Source: Uliginosibacterium sp. 31-16
GTDB taxonomy: Bacteria; Pseudomonadota; Gammaproteobacteria; Burkholderiales; Rhodocyclaceae
Assembly: GCF_030730865.1 (NCBI RefSeq)
Contig: NZ_JAVALZ010000007.1
Coordinates: forward strand, 1 to 64,000
Reading direction: 5' to 3'
Length of the DNA: 64,000 nt
In this document: positions 36,931 to 46,837 of the stretch, one piece after another
Layout of the letters: every line of letters starts with the position of its first letter
Numbering within the stretch: position 1 is the stretch's first letter
Position numbers and translations under genes: made by a program
Notes under the pieces: generated by a model
The model's input: only the letters and a program-made list of their open reading frames with translations
Databases searched by the model: none
What the model was told of the DNA's origin: nothing

Positions 36931-38028
36931 TCAGAACAGCTCGCCCTGCCGGGGATTGGCGCGTGGCGGACGAAACGCGTGGGTGTTGAGCTGGCGATGC
37001 GCCTGATTCAGCCCCAGGCGCTCGATGGCCAGACGCGCACGTCTGGCGTACAGCTCGGCAAACACGCCGCTGCCCTGCATGCGCCGGCCGAACTGGCTGT
37101 CGCTGGCTTGCCCGCCGCGCATCTGCCGAAGAATGCTAATGACATGGCCGGCGCGATCCGGAGCGTGTTGCGCCAGCCAGGCCGGGAACACCTCGGCCAG
37201 CTCATGCGGCAGGCGCAGCAAGCCGATTCCGGCATGGCGTGCGCCGGCAGCATGGGCGGCCTCGAAAACGGTCTCCAGCTCATGATCGTTGAGTGCCGGA
37301 ATCAGCGGGGCGAACAGCACGCCGCAGGGCACCCCCAGTGCCGCAAGTTCGCGCAGCAGTTCAATACGGCGTTGCGGCGCAGCGGCGCGCGGCTCCATTG
37401 CGCGGGCGAGCTTGCGATCCAGCGTGGTGATCGAGAAACTCACCTCCACCAGATGGTCACGTGCCAGATCGGCGAGCAGGTCGAAATCGCGCTCGATCAG
37501 CGCCCCCTTGGTGACGATCATTACGGGGTGACGGCACTCGACCAGTACTTCGAGGATCGCGCGGGTGACCCCCAGATCGCGTTCCACCGGCTGCCAGGCA
37601 TCGGTATTCATGCCCAGTGCTATCGGACTGCAGCGGTAATTGCGCGCACCCAGCTCGCGGCGCAGCAGGGTGGCGGCATCCGCCTTCCAGGCAATCTTGG
37701 TTTCGAAATCCAGCCCGGCTGAAAGCCCCAGATAACTGTGCGTGGGGCGGGCGTAGCAGTAGGTGCAGCCGTGCTCGCAGCCGCGATACGGATTGATCGA
37801 TTGGGTGAACGGAATGTCGGGCGAGTCGTTGCGGCTGATGATGCTTCTGGCGCGATCCACCCGCAGTTCGGTACGTGGTACGGCAGGCGCTTCCTCCAGC
37901 GAGCCCCAGCCATCGTCGCAGGCCTCGCGACATTGGGATTCAAAGCGCCCGTCGGGGCGTGACACGGCGCCGCGACCGCGAAAGAGCAGCGGACGCAGGG
38001 TGTCAGGGGGCAGAGGATCGGATGGCAT
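36931..38028 (-). CDS. PA0069-family radical SAM protein
   Basis: 365 residues. The radical SAM cluster motif is CEHGCTYCYARP (Cx3Cx2C), in the context SINPYRGCEHGCTYCYARPTHSYLGLSAGLDFETKI, typical of the SplB-like/PA0069 group. This group is widespread but its reaction is unknown. The gene is divergent from aroG, with only 40 bases between start codons. Confidence 0.88.
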   Translation of the reverse strand: MPSDPLPPDTLRPLLFRGRGAVSRPDGRFESQCREACDDGWGSLEEAPAVPRTELRVDRARSIISRNDSPDIPFTQSINPYRGCEHGCTYCYARPTHSYLGLSAGLDFETKIAWKADAATLLRRELGARNYRCSPIALGMNTDAWQPVERDLGVTRAILEVLVECRHPVMIVTKGALIERDFDLLADLARDHLVEVSFSITTLDRKLARAMEPRAAAPQRRIELLRELAALGVPCGVLFAPLIPALNDHELETVFEAAHAAGARHAGIGLLRLPHELAEVFPAWLAQHAPDRAGHVISILRQMRGGQASDSQFGRRMQGSGVFAELYARRARLAIERLGLNQAHRQLNTHAFRPPRANPRQGELF

Positions 38029-38068
38029 CGGCTACAATCGGGAAATCACAAAAAACAACGCCAGAATT

Positions 38069-39151
38069 ATGAACGCCTCCAACCAACTTCACATCGACGA
38101 TGTCCGCATTCGCGAAATCAAGGAACTGACCCCGCCGGCCCACGTGTTGCGTGAATTCCCCGCCACCGAGGCCGCTGCCAGCACCGCCTTTGCCGCCCGC
38201 CACGCCATTCATCGCATCCTGCACGGCGCGGATGACCGTCTGCTGGTGGTGATCGGCCCGTGTTCGATTCACGACACCCAGGCCGCCGTCGAATACGCGC
38301 AGCGCCTCAAGGCACAGGCCGAGCGCTTCAAGGAAGACCTGCTGGTGGTGATGCGCGTGTATTTCGAGAAGCCGCGCACCACGGTGGGCTGGAAAGGCCT
38401 GATCAACGACCCCGGCATGGACAACAGCTTCCGCATCAACGACGGCCTGCGCCTGGCGCGCAAGGTGCTGTGGGAGATCAACGAGCTGGGCCTGCCGGCC
38501 GCAACTGAATTCCTCGACATGATCACCCCGCAATACATCGCGGACCTGATCGCCTGGGGCGCCATCGGTGCGCGTACCACTGAAAGCCAGGTGCATCGCG
38601 AACTGGCCTCTGGTCTGTCCAGCCCGGTCGGCTTCAAGAACGGCACCGACGGTAACGTCAAGATCGCCATCGACGCAATCAAGGCTGCTGCCTCACCGCA
38701 CCATTTCCTGTCCGTCACCAAGGCCGGCCATTCGGCAATTGTGTCGACCGCCGGTAACGAGGATTGCCACCTGATCCTGCGTGGTGGCAAGGCCCCCAAT
38801 TACGACGCCGCCAGTGTGGATCAGGCCTGCAAGGAGCTTGCCGGCGCAGGCGTATCCGCCAAGGTCATGATCGATTTCTCGCATGCCAACAGCAGCAAGA
38901 AGTTCGAACGCCAGATCGAAGTCGCCAAAGACACGGCGGCCCAGCTTGCCGCGGGAGATGACCGTATCTTTGGCGTGATGTGTGAATCGCATCTGGTCGA
39001 AGGCCGCCAGGATCTGGTGCCGGGCAAGGCGCTGGAATACGGCAAGAGCGTGACCGACGCCTGCATCGGCTGGGAAGATTCGGTCGGCGTGCTGGAGATT
39101 CTGGCTGAAGGCGTGCGCGCCCGCCGGGTGAAGAAGGCGCTGGAAGAGTAA
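38069..39151 (+). CDS. aroG: 3-Deoxy-7-phosphoheptulonate synthase (class I)
   Basis: DAHP synthase, first step of the shikimate pathway, from PEP and erythrose 4-phosphate. 360 residues. VIGPCSIHD, FEKPRTTVGWKGLINDPGMDNSFRINDGL, GARTTESQVHRELASGLSSPVGFKNGTDG, and MIDFSHANSSKKFERQ are diagnostic. Likely feedback-regulated, but which amino acid cannot be told with certainty. The ATG at 38069 lacks a clear ribosome site; the open frame upstream is antisense to the radical SAM gene. Confidence 0.96.
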   Translation: MNASNQLHIDDVRIREIKELTPPAHVLREFPATEAAASTAFAARHAIHRILHGADDRLLVVIGPCSIHDTQAAVEYAQRLKAQAERFKEDLLVVMRVYFEKPRTTVGWKGLINDPGMDNSFRINDGLRLARKVLWEINELGLPAATEFLDMITPQYIADLIAWGAIGARTTESQVHRELASGLSSPVGFKNGTDGNVKIAIDAIKAAASPHHFLSVTKAGHSAIVSTAGNEDCHLILRGGKAPNYDAASVDQACKELAGAGVSAKVMIDFSHANSSKKFERQIEVAKDTAAQLAAGDDRIFGVMCESHLVEGRQDLVPGKALEYGKSVTDACIGWEDSVGVLEILAEGVRARRVKKALEE

Positions 39152-39169
39152 GCGTCGGGTTGTGCATGT

Positions 39170-39195
39170 AAAAAGCGGCCTGCGGGCCGCTTTTT
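39170..39195 (+). terminator. Terminator of aroG
   Basis: Stem AAAAAGCGGCC / GGCCGCTTTTT with loop TGCG, 18 bases after the stop. Confidence 0.9.
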
Positions 39196-39208
39196 GTTTG
39201 TTTTTGAT

Positions 39209-39244
39209 GCTTGAAGAGCAAGGCTGGGCGCGGGTCTTCGGGTG
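39209..39244. repeat. GAAGAG-family palindromic repeat (locus 5)
   Basis: CTTGAAGAG pairs with GGGTCTTCGGG over a GGCTGGGCGC centre. It follows the aroG terminator immediately. Confidence 0.6.
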
Positions 39245-39253
39245 TTGGATGAC

Positions 39254-39323
39254 CGCTCCCACGCTCCGCGTGGGAACCCGGTTTGCGACGCTCTGCGTCG
39301 GAGGGCGGACGCAGGAGCGTCCA
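39254..39323. repeat. CACGCTCCGCGTGGGA palindromic repeat, copy 1
   Basis: Three hairpins in a row: TCCCACGCTCCGCGTGGGA (39257-39275), GACGCTCTGCGTC (39287-39299) and GGACGCAGGAGCGTCC (39307-39322). A second copy in the same orientation lies at 39697-39764; the pair flanks the membrane-protein gene. Confidence 0.85.
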
Positions 39324-39340
39324 TTCAAAAGCGGGCTTGG

Positions 39341-39679
39341 TCAGAAATTCCAGTACGCAAAGTTGGCGGCGATGAAGGCTTGATTTTCAGTGTAGAACCA
39401 GAGCGCCCCACCCATCATTGCGATGATCGGCAGAATTGCAATTGCCTTGTTGCGTGCTTGGAAGCGAGGTTGGCGCTCAATCCAGCCCTCTAGCAAGGTT
39501 CCGGTTAAAATCCAGACCGAGAACAGGATTCCTGTGCTGGCGCAAGCTAGCCATCCGGCCTTGGTCGTGGGAAGCAGCGGAAAGATGATCCCGAGCAAAA
39601 TCAGCGTCGAGATGGGGACGGCAAGTAAGGCCATGATCCAAGTACGGGACCAAAAAGAGGCGCGATCTTCGTTGTCCAT
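39341..39679 (-). CDS. Small membrane protein of unknown function
   Basis: 112 residues with three predicted membrane segments (WIMALLAVPISTLILLGIIFPLL, WLACASTGILFSVWILTGTLL, AIAILPIIAMMGGALWFY). ATG 39679 (MDNEDRASFWSRTW) has GGGA upstream. A longer frame would translate the neighbouring repeat and is rejected. It lies inside a pair of direct repeat copies with lower GC than aroG and pgi, as if carried in as a unit. Confidence 0.7.
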   Translation of the reverse strand: MDNEDRASFWSRTWIMALLAVPISTLILLGIIFPLLPTTKAGWLACASTGILFSVWILTGTLLEGWIERQPRFQARNKAIAILPIIAMMGGALWFYTENQAFIAANFAYWNF

Positions 39680-39696
39680 TGTTTCCCTGATTCGGA

Positions 39697-39804
39697 TGGT
39701 TCCCACGCTCCGCGTGGGAATCCGGTTTGCGATGATCTGTGTCGGAGGGCGGACGCCGGAGCGTCCTGATGCCGCACCCACGCGGAGCGTGGGTGCGATC
39801 CCCG
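39697..39804. repeat. CACGCTCCGCGTGGGA palindromic repeat, copy 2
   Basis: TTCCCACGCTCCGCGTGGGAA (39699 region), then TTTGCGATGATCTGTGTCGGAGGGCGGACGCCGGAGCGTCC matching copy 1, then an extra palindrome GCACCCACGC / GCGTGGGTGC (39773-39796). It runs from just before the membrane-protein start to just before the pgi stop. Confidence 0.85.
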
Positions 39805-39808
39805 CGTC

Positions 39809-41437
39809 TCACTTCCCGCCGATGTAACCCAGCAACGCCTCCGTCGAAGCGTCATATCCCGGCCCGCCCGTTCCTGTCAGCCGTTGTTCGATACCGCTGG
39901 CGAGCTGTTTGCCCAGCTCCACGCCCCATTGGTCGAAGGAGTTCAGCCCCCAGATCGAGCCTTGCACGAAGACTTTCTGTTCGTAGAGGGCGAGCAGCGC
40001 GCCGAGGCTGCGCGGTGACAGGTCGTCGAGCAGCAGGGTGTTGCTCGGGCGGTTGCCGGGGAAGGTGCGGTGCGGGATCAGGGCTGCGATTTCTTCTTCC
40101 GGGATTCCCTTGGCAGACATCTCGGCGCGCACTTCGTCGCCGGCCTTGCCTTGCATCAGCGCGGCGGACTGGGCGAGGCAGTTGGCGATCTGGCTGACGC
40201 GGTGCTCGGGCAACTGACCCGGCTGCGACAGGGCGAGGATGAAGTCCACCGGGATCACGGCGGTGCCTTGATGGATGAGCTGGAAGAAGGCGTGCTGGCC
40301 GTTGGTGCCGGGCTCGCCCCAGATCACCGGGCCGGTGGCGTAGCTGACGGCTTCGCCATCGGCGCGTACGCGCTTGCCATTGGATTCCATATCCAGCTGC
40401 TGCAGGAAGGCCGGCAGGCGGTGCAGGGTCTGGTTGTAGGGGATGACGGCGTGGGAACTGCAGCCGAGAAAATCCACGTACCAGATGCCCAGCAGGGCGA
40501 GCAGCACGGGCAGATTTTCGGCCAGCGGCGCGGTGCGGAAGTGCTGGTCCATGTCGGCGGCGCCGGCGAGGAGTTCGTCGAAGCCCTTCGCGCCGATACT
40601 CAGGATGATGGACAGGCCGATGGCGCTCCACAGCGAATAGCGCCCGCCGACCCAGTCCCAGAAGCCGAACATGTTGGTGGTGTCGATGCCGAATTCGGCG
40701 ACCTTGGCCGCGTTGGTCGACACGGCTACGAAATGTTTGGCCACGGCCGCTTCGGAGCCCGCCGCCTTGACCAGCCAGGCACGCGCGCTGCGGGCGTTGG
40801 TCAGCGTTTCGACGGTGGTGAAGGTCTTGGAGGCAATGATGAAGAGCGTGCGCGCCGGGTCCAGATCGGCCAGTGCCTGCGTGAGATGCAGGCTGTCGAC
40901 ATTGGAGACGAAATGCAGGCGCGGGCCGCTGGCATAAGGCTTGAGCGCCTCGCAGACCATCAGCGGGCCAAGATCCGAGCCACCGATGCCGATATTGACC
41001 ACATCGGTGATTGTTTCGCCGCTGAAGCCTTTCCATTCGCCGCTGCGTACGCGTTCGGCAAAGGCGTATGTTTGGGCGCGCACTGCGCGGATCCCGGGTA
41101 GTACGTCCTGGCCGTCTACCAGCACGGGCACGTTGCCCTGGGCACGCAGTGCGGTGTGCAGCACGGCGCGATGCTCGGTGGTGTTGATGCTGCAGCCCTC
41201 GAACATGGCGAACATGTGGGTGCGCAGATCGCATTCGTCTGCCAACGCGATCAGGTGGCGCAGGGTGTCATCGTTGATGCGGTTCTTCGAGTAGTCCAGC
41301 AGGATGCCGCAGGCTTTTGTGCTGAAGCGTTCGGCGCGTGCCGGATCGGCGGCAAAGAGTTCGCGCAGGTGGATGCCCTGCTGACTGTCGGCGTGTTCCG
41401 CGAGGCGTGCCCAGGCGAGCGTGGTGCTTGGATTCAT
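39809..41437 (-). CDS. pgi: Glucose-6-phosphate isomerase
   Basis: Interconverts glucose 6-phosphate and fructose 6-phosphate. 542 residues. [20 protein letters not shown], the second signature [27 protein letters not shown] (catalytic His), and [14 protein letters not shown] are present. ATG 41437 ([17 protein letters not shown]) is chosen; the frame is open for another 150 codons upstream but that region is antisense to repeats and the neighbouring gene. Followed upstream by glk and pgl on the same strand. Confidence 0.96.
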   Translation of the reverse strand: MNPSTTLAWARLAEHADSQQGIHLRELFAADPARAERFSTKACGILLDYSKNRINDDTLRHLIALADECDLRTHMFAMFEGCSINTTEHRAVLHTALRAQGNVPVLVDGQDVLPGIRAVRAQTYAFAERVRSGEWKGFSGETITDVVNIGIGGSDLGPLMVCEALKPYASGPRLHFVSNVDSLHLTQALADLDPARTLFIIASKTFTTVETLTNARSARAWLVKAAGSEAAVAKHFVAVSTNAAKVAEFGIDTTNMFGFWDWVGGRYSLWSAIGLSIILSIGAKGFDELLAGAADMDQHFRTAPLAENLPVLLALLGIWYVDFLGCSSHAVIPYNQTLHRLPAFLQQLDMESNGKRVRADGEAVSYATGPVIWGEPGTNGQHAFFQLIHQGTAVIPVDFILALSQPGQLPEHRVSQIANCLAQSAALMQGKAGDEVRAEMSAKGIPEEEIAALIPHRTFPGNRPSNTLLLDDLSPRSLGALLALYEQKVFVQGSIWGLNSFDQWGVELGKQLASGIEQRLTGTGGPGYDASTEALLGYIGGK

Positions 41438-41528
41438 GGTGTGTGCTTGTCTCGTATGGTTTCCCGCGATGATAGCCGGGGTGTATGACGCTGGCGAGAG
41501 GCGGGCGGGCCGGCGCTGTTGAGGCCTC

Positions 41529-41610
41529 CTGCCTGAAGAGCCGCTCCCCACCTTGCTGTGCAGCATGCCTGCCTGCAGAGGTCCGCCGTGTGCGGCTCTG
41601 CGGGCAGGGG
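41529..41610. repeat. GAAGAG-family palindromic repeat (locus 6)
   Basis: Begins GCCTGAAGAGCCGCTCC, ends GTGTGCGGCTCTGCGGGCAGG, with GCAGCATGCCTGCCTGCAGAGG between. It lies between pgi and glk. Confidence 0.65.
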
Positions 41611-42594
41611 TCAGGCGTGTGTGATGGCTTGCTCCAGCGCCACGGCGGCGCCGATCAGCGCCGGATTGCTGGCGGTGATGACATAGGTGGGCACTTGTGC
41701 CAGATAGTCCGTGAAGCGCCCTTTGGCTTCGAAGCGGGCGCGGAAATCCGACTGATCGAACCAGGTTCCCAACCGTGGCACGATGCCCCCGCCGATGAAC
41801 ACGCCGCCGCGCGCGCCCAGCGTCAGGGCGAGGTTGCCGGCGACGCTGCCGAGGAGCGCGCAGAAGGTGCTCAGCGTGGCGGTGCACAAGGCATCGGTAC
41901 CCGCCAGCCCGGCGGTGGTGATGGCGGCACTGTCGAGGCTCTGCGCCGTCTCGCCGCGCACCTGTGCCAGCGCGCGGTAGAGGCTGATCAGGCCGGGGCC
42001 GGAGAGCACGCGTTCGGCCGAGACGTGACCATGCTCGCGCAGGAGCAGGGCGGTCAGCGCGAATTCTTCGTCGGTATGCGGCGCCAGGCTGACGTGGCCG
42101 CCTTCACCACCCAGCGGGACGTAGCCCGTGCCGGCAACGACCAGACCGGATACGCCGAGCCCGGTGCCGGGGCCGATCACGCCGATGGCGCAGCCGGGCA
42201 CGCAACTGCCACGACCCGTCTGGCGTCGTTCGGCGTCGGTGAGATGCGGCAGCGACAGTGCCAGCGCGGTGAAATCGTTCACGAAGACGAGCTGCTCCAG
42301 CCCGAGGGCACGGCGCAGCGCCTCGATCGAGAATGCCCAGGGATTATTGGTCAGGCGCAGGGCATCACCGGTGATCGGGTTGGCAATGCCGACCGCACCG
42401 TTGCGCGGCGCTGGCGCACCTGTCTGCTCGCGCCAGGCGCGGATGGCCTCGAGTGGCCCGGCGTAATCGGCGCAGGCCAGACTGGCAATGTGGCTGATTG
42501 GCGCGCCGGGGGCCGCGATCAGCGCGAAGCGGGCATTGGTGCCGCCGATGTCGCCGAGCAGGCGCGGGTAGCTGTCAGCGGGTCCAGAAAACAT
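41611..42594 (-). CDS. glk: Glucokinase
   Basis: Phosphorylates glucose with ATP. 327 residues. Phosphate motif [30 protein letters not shown] (catalytic Asp); [34 protein letters not shown] 42594 is preceded by GAGGAAAC. Its start lies 20 bases inside the 3' end of pgl, so the two are coupled. With pgi, pgl and edd it supports glucose use through the Entner-Doudoroff route. Confidence 0.95.
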   Translation of the reverse strand: MFSGPADSYPRLLGDIGGTNARFALIAAPGAPISHIASLACADYAGPLEAIRAWREQTGAPAPRNGAVGIANPITGDALRLTNNPWAFSIEALRRALGLEQLVFVNDFTALALSLPHLTDAERRQTGRGSCVPGCAIGVIGPGTGLGVSGLVVAGTGYVPLGGEGGHVSLAPHTDEEFALTALLLREHGHVSAERVLSGPGLISLYRALAQVRGETAQSLDSAAITTAGLAGTDALCTATLSTFCALLGSVAGNLALTLGARGGVFIGGGIVPRLGTWFDQSDFRARFEAKGRFTDYLAQVPTYVITASNPALIGAAVALEQAITHA

Positions 42595-43258
42595 GTTTCC
42601 TCACTCCTTCTGCGTGCAGGAAGTGACTGACCGGCAAGGCCGGTGTCGAGGTGACCATGGCCTGACCGAAAACCTGCCATTTCGTGTCGCCGGTAATGTG
42701 TAGGATCAGGCTGCGCGTGGCCAGCAGACGTGGCGCCGTGAGGGTCAGGCGTGCCGTAACGGGCGCCTTGCCCTCGGCAAACAGCAGAGGCTGGCCTGTG
42801 GTGTCGAAGAGCGCAGCATCGCGCTGCGGGCTGTCCGGGAAGATCGACGCGGTGTGGCCGTCTTCGCCCATGCCCAGCACCACCGCGTCGAACTGCTCGG
42901 GCAGCGCAGCGAGACGCTGGTTGGCGGCCTCCAGCGATTCGCCCTTGCGGTACAACGGCAGGAAATCTGCTGCGGCTGCCGCACCCTGCAGCAGATGGCT
43001 GCGTACGCTGCGGGCGTTGCTGTGCGGGCTGTCTTCTTCCACGCAGCGCTCGTCGGCCAGCAGGATGCAGACCTTGCTCCAGTTGATGTTCGCGTCGCTC
43101 AGGGCCTTGAAGAAACCCGCCGGCGTGCGCCCGCCGGAAACCACCAGGGTGGCGGTTTCGTGGGCCGCGATGCCGGCGCGCAGGCTGGCGGCCACGCAGG
43201 CTGAAAGCGCCTGATCAAGGGCGTTGGCGTGGGCAAAGGTGTGAAGTTTCAGATTCAC
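42575..43258 (-). CDS. pgl: 6-Phosphogluconolactonase
   Basis: Hydrolyses 6-phosphogluconolactone to 6-phosphogluconate. 227 residues: [43 protein letters not shown], and [19 protein letters not shown] match the family. No glucose-6-phosphate dehydrogenase (zwf) lies beside it in this window, although zwf-pgl pairing is usual. Confidence 0.94.
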   Translation of the reverse strand: MNLKLHTFAHANALDQALSACVAASLRAGIAAHETATLVVSGGRTPAGFFKALSDANINWSKVCILLADERCVEEDSPHSNARSVRSHLLQGAAAAADFLPLYRKGESLEAANQRLAALPEQFDAVVLGMGEDGHTASIFPDSPQRDAALFDTTGQPLLFAEGKAPVTARLTLTAPRLLATRSLILHITGDTKWQVFGQAMVTSTPALPVSHFLHAEGVRKHVFWTR

Positions 43259-43564
43259 CGGAATCGTCTCGGCAACTGTGATGCAGGCAGTGTAGCGTGC
43301 GGCGCCGGATTTGCGACACGCTACGTCCGCTCAGGCACGCGCCTGGCGGATTTTTCGGCTGCCAGCCTGAAGAGCCGCCTGTGGATTGCCTTTCCGGGCA
43401 TGCTCCGCGCCAGGGGCCGTCACGCGCGGCGCTGCGGGCAGCGTGCAAGCGGCAGCCGCGGCAGTGGAAAAATCAAACCCTGTAATGGCAGCGCGCTGCT
43501 TGTGCGCAGGGCGGCATTCGACTACTTTCCAGACTCTGGTCCAACCGTTTGCAAGGCGCGCATC
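43259..43564. other. Spacer between divergent pgl and edd, with GAAGAG repeat (locus 7)
   Basis: About 306 bases without a gene. A palindromic unit (43364-43446) begins GCCTGAAGAGCCGCC and ends GCGGCGCTGCGGGCAG. The divergent promoters of pgl and edd must lie here, but I see no confident -35/-10 pair and no full HexR operator (only a TGTAAT half-site near 43481). Confidence 0.6.
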
Positions 43565-45388
43565 ATGTCACTCAACCCCATCGTCGACGCGGTTACCCAA
43601 CGCATCGTTTCCCGCAGCGCCGAAGGCCGCCCCCGCTATCTGGCCCGTCTGGATGCGGCCGTGCCCGGCGCACCCTATCGCGGCGCGCTCGGCTGTACCA
43701 ATCTGGCCCACGGCTTCGCCGCTAGCCCGCCTGAAGACAAGCTGCGCATCAAGGCCATCAAGGCGCCGAACATCGGCATCGTCACGGCCTACAACGACAT
43801 GCTCTCGGCCCACCAGCCCTATGGCGTGTATCCGGACATCATCAAGAGTGCGGCACGCGCGGCGGGCGCCACCGCCCAGGTGGCCGGCGGCGTGCCGGCC
43901 ATGTGCGACGGCATCACCCAGGGGCAGGACGGCATGGACCTGTCGCTGTTCTCGCGTGACGTGATCGCCATGAGCACGGCCGTGGCGCTCTCGCACAACA
44001 TGTTCGATGCCGGCCTGTGTCTGGGCATCTGCGACAAGATCGTGCCGGGCCTGGTGATGGGCGCGCTGCGCTTTGGCCACCTGCCTTTCATCTTCGTGCC
44101 TGCCGGGCCGATGCCGACCGGCATCTCCAATGATCAGAAAGCCAAGGTGCGGCAGAAATACGTGGCCGGCGAGGTTGGCAAGGATGCCTTGCTGGAGAGC
44201 GAATCCCAGTCCTACCATGCGCCGGGCACCTGCACCTTCTATGGCACGGCCAACAGCAACCAGATGATGATGGAGATGATGGGTCTGCATCTGCCGGGTG
44301 CTGCCTTCGTGCCTCCCGGCACGCCGCTGCGCGAAGCGCTGACTCGCGCAGCGACCCGACGGGCGCTGCAGATCACCTCGCAAGGTGATGCCTTCACGCC
44401 GCTCGGCCGCATGATCGACGAGCGTAGCATCGTCAACGCCATTGTCGGCCTGCTCGCCACTGGCGGCTCCACCAACCACACCATGCACCTCGTGGCGATG
44501 GCGCGCATGGCCGGCATTCTGATCGACTGGAGTGACTTCGAATCCCTGTCCAAAGTCGTGCCCCTGATTGCCCGCGTGTATCCGAATGGCGCGGCAGATG
44601 TGAACCAGTTCCACGCCGCTGGCGGCATGGCCTGGGTTGTACGCGAACTGCTCTCTGCCGGGCTGGTTCATGCCGATGTGCGCACCGTCGTCGGGCAGGG
44701 CCTTGCCGCCTACGCCCAGGCGCCGGCGCTGGATGCCAGCGGCAATCTGGTGTGGCAGGACATTCCTGCTGAAAGCGGTGATGCCAGCGTGCTCGCCACC
44801 GCCGCCCAGCCCTTCAGTGCCGATGGCGGCCTGCGTCTGCTGGCCGGCAATCTCGGCCGGGCGGTGATCAAGGTCTCCGCCGTGAAGCCCGCCCAGCGTG
44901 TGATCCGTGCGCCGGCCATTGTCTTCGAGAGTCAGGATGCATTGCTGGCGGCAGCCAAGGCCGGCGAACTCGAGCGCGATTTCATCGCCGTGCTGCGCTT
45001 CCAGGGGCCGCAAGCCATCGGCATGCCGGAGCTGCACCAGCTCACCCCCACGCTTGCCAACCTGCAGGACAAGGGCTTCCGCGTTGCGCTGGTGACTGAC
45101 GGGCGCATGTCCGGAGCCTCCGGCAAGATCCCGGCGGCGATCCACGTCACCCCCGAAGCCCTGGCCGGCGGCCCGATTGCCCGGGTGCAGGACGGCGACA
45201 TGATCGAACTCGATGCCGAAGCCGGCATCCTGCGCGTGGAAAGTCGCGAAACCAATTTCGACGCGCGCAGCCCCGCCGTGTTCAACGGCAGCGGTCAGTT
45301 CGGCATGGGCCGCGAGCTCTTCGGCGTGCTGCGAAAATCCGTCAGCGGCGCCGAACAGGGCGCCACGGTGTTCAGCTTCGAAGAGTAA
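43565..45388 (+). CDS. edd: Phosphogluconate dehydratase
   Basis: Dehydrates 6-phosphogluconate to KDPG in the Entner-Doudoroff pathway, using a [4Fe-4S] cluster. 607 residues. [62 protein letters not shown] (cluster Cys), and [19 protein letters not shown] are typical. ATG 43565 ([10 protein letters not shown]) gives the usual length; the upstream frame crosses a palindromic repeat. The partner aldolase gene eda is not in the window. Confidence 0.96.
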   Translation: MSLNPIVDAVTQRIVSRSAEGRPRYLARLDAAVPGAPYRGALGCTNLAHGFAASPPEDKLRIKAIKAPNIGIVTAYNDMLSAHQPYGVYPDIIKSAARAAGATAQVAGGVPAMCDGITQGQDGMDLSLFSRDVIAMSTAVALSHNMFDAGLCLGICDKIVPGLVMGALRFGHLPFIFVPAGPMPTGISNDQKAKVRQKYVAGEVGKDALLESESQSYHAPGTCTFYGTANSNQMMMEMMGLHLPGAAFVPPGTPLREALTRAATRRALQITSQGDAFTPLGRMIDERSIVNAIVGLLATGGSTNHTMHLVAMARMAGILIDWSDFESLSKVVPLIARVYPNGAADVNQFHAAGGMAWVVRELLSAGLVHADVRTVVGQGLAAYAQAPALDASGNLVWQDIPAESGDASVLATAAQPFSADGGLRLLAGNLGRAVIKVSAVKPAQRVIRAPAIVFESQDALLAAAKAGELERDFIAVLRFQGPQAIGMPELHQLTPTLANLQDKGFRVALVTDGRMSGASGKIPAAIHVTPEALAGGPIARVQDGDMIELDAEAGILRVESRETNFDARSPAVFNGSGQFGMGRELFGVLRKSVSGAEQGATVFSFEE

Positions 45389-45389
45389 G

Positions 45390-45503
45390 AGCCTGAAGAG
45401 GCGCGTGGGGCGGGCTTCTCTGGCGGGGAGTGCTGGAGAGGCCCGTTGCGTGCGGTTCCAGGGGGTGGGTGCCTGAAGAACGAGGCTGCGTGCGGCTCTT
45501 GAT
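45390..45503. repeat. GAAGAG-family palindromic repeats (locus 8)
   Basis: Three units in tandem follow the edd stop: GCCTGAAGAGGCGCG...GGCTTCTCTGG, GGAGAGGCCCG...GCGTGCGGTTCCAGG, and GCCTGAAGAACGAGGCTGCGTGCGGCTCTTG. Confidence 0.65.
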
Positions 45504-45547
45504 GATCCGGCGCGGACGGTCGGGAAAATGAAAAGCGGGCGTTCAGG

Positions 45548-45643
45548 TGTAGGGCGGGTTAGGCGCAGCCGTAACCCGCGCGGAACAGGCAAATCCTGCC
45601 AGAGCGAACGGGTTGTCAGCGCGGGTCAATGACCCGCCCTACA
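45548..45643. repeat. TGTAGGGCGGGT inverted repeat element
   Basis: Perfect 12-bp terminal inverted repeats TGTAGGGCGGGT (45548-45559) and ACCCGCCCTACA (45632-45643) enclose GGTTAGG...CGTAACCCGCGCGG and GCGCGGGT parts. It resembles a non-coding MITE-like palindrome and lies 12 bases from the AlbA_2 gene's stop. Confidence 0.8.
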
Positions 45644-45655
45644 TGGCTTTCCGGG

Positions 45656-46837
45656 TTACGGCCTTTCGTAGCGCGCAAGCAAAGCTTGACCACGCATTTC
45701 TTTAAGTTCAGGCACGTCAAGACACACCTGCTCTCCTGTTGTTTCCAGCAATTGCTCTGACTGTTGTGGCTCGGCGAGTTCACCGGCGAGGATACGGAAG
45801 TTCAGTTGTAGTTTTCCGGGGCCTGAAGGCACGATGGCTAGAGTGTCTGATGACCTCCCTTCCTCGCCGGGAAGCAATGATCCAAATCGAACGTTACAGA
45901 TGGGGTACTCGCCGCTTTCGTCGATACCAAGGAGGGCATCCCGCTGATCAAGCAGCTCTGGCAAGCTACGTACTCCCGTCAGGGCATCCCATGTTTCGCT
46001 CGGCTCACTTGGAATATCTTCGCCGGCCATCATGCGGAAAGACTGCCCATCAAGCGGCTTTACCGAAACTTCCAGCTTTGCGTTCGACAACGGCGTCTGA
46101 GAGCTATTTATTAATGTGAATTTCATTTCGATGAGAGCGGCTTTCATACTCACATACTCGGCATACTCCCGCCAAAAGTCCTCATTGTCGTATCGCCGAA
46201 CGCTAAGCGCGAACTCATACGGACCGGGCCGCTCGCTGGGCGGACTTTTATAGTCAGCTAGCTTCTTAGGGAAACTCAGATACTTCAATGCGACATTTCG
46301 CGGCAAAGGCTCATTGTCTGGCGTGAGCACAGACAGGTTTAACAGCACCTGCCCTCGTCCGGAGTCAGCTAACGTCATTTCTGAAACTTCTGTGAGTGCG
46401 GCCTCATCAGTGCTACTGCCGCGACGGACATACGCAATATGCCGCCTCAGGCCGCCATAGTCCTTTGTAAGAGAGAAAGGGCGTTTTTGCTTTGGAATTA
46501 CGATTATTCCGACTGTTTTTCCTTCATACAGATGCTCTTCATAGCGGAACATCAACTTCGGCTCTACTTTGCTGTTAACGAACTGTTGCAGCCTGGAGTC
46601 ATCAACGCTTTCTGAGATGCCAACCACTTCTGCTGGGTGCGGACGATTATCTTTGAACCCGAGCAGAATGTAGCCTGTTCCATCTCTCCATGCGTTGGCT
46701 ATAGCCAAGATATCCTTCAGCATCTCGGCTTTTTGAGGATCGCTTCCATTAGCGAAGGGATACTGCTCACGCTTAAAGTCCAAATCGACGCCTTCGCTTT
46801 TATAACGAAGCACGTTCAGAAGTTCGCTATTCACCAT
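45656..46837 (-). CDS. AlbA_2 (Schlafen-like) domain protein
   Basis: 393 residues. The N-terminal ~140 residues match the AlbA_2 / divergent AAA-4 domain: EGVDLDFKREQYPF, KAEMLKDILAIANAWRDGTGYILLGFKDNRPHPAEVVGI, and HIAYVRRGSST. The remainder is beta-rich and unrecognised (SSQTPLSNAKLEVSVKPLDG...). AlbA_2 proteins bind nucleic acids and occur in regulators and defence islands, but this one's role is unknown. Ribosome site GAGGA precedes ATG 46837. Lower GC than edd and the pectinesterase gene, and flanked by repeats, hence probably acquired. Confidence 0.8.
   Translation of the reverse strand: MVNSELLNVLRYKSEGVDLDFKREQYPFANGSDPQKAEMLKDILAIANAWRDGTGYILLGFKDNRPHPAEVVGISESVDDSRLQQFVNSKVEPKLMFRYEEHLYEGKTVGIIVIPKQKRPFSLTKDYGGLRRHIAYVRRGSSTDEAALTEVSEMTLADSGRGQVLLNLSVLTPDNEPLPRNVALKYLSFPKKLADYKSPPSERPGPYEFALSVRRYDNEDFWREYAEYVSMKAALIEMKFTLINSSQTPLSNAKLEVSVKPLDGQSFRMMAGEDIPSEPSETWDALTGVRSLPELLDQRDALLGIDESGEYPICNVRFGSLLPGEEGRSSDTLAIVPSGPGKLQLNFRILAGELAEPQQSEQLLETTGEQVCLDVPELKEMRGQALLARYERP

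Noticed and set aside
35917-37722. 601-codon plus-strand open frame
   Set aside because: Antisense to the MORN-repeat and radical SAM genes; periodic composition is the shadow of MORN repeats.
41438-41887. Extended N-terminus for Pgi
   Set aside because: It crosses a palindromic repeat and is antisense to glk; family proteins begin at 41437.
43470-43500. HexR operator upstream of edd
   Set aside because: Only one TGTAAT half-site was found, without the inverted partner.
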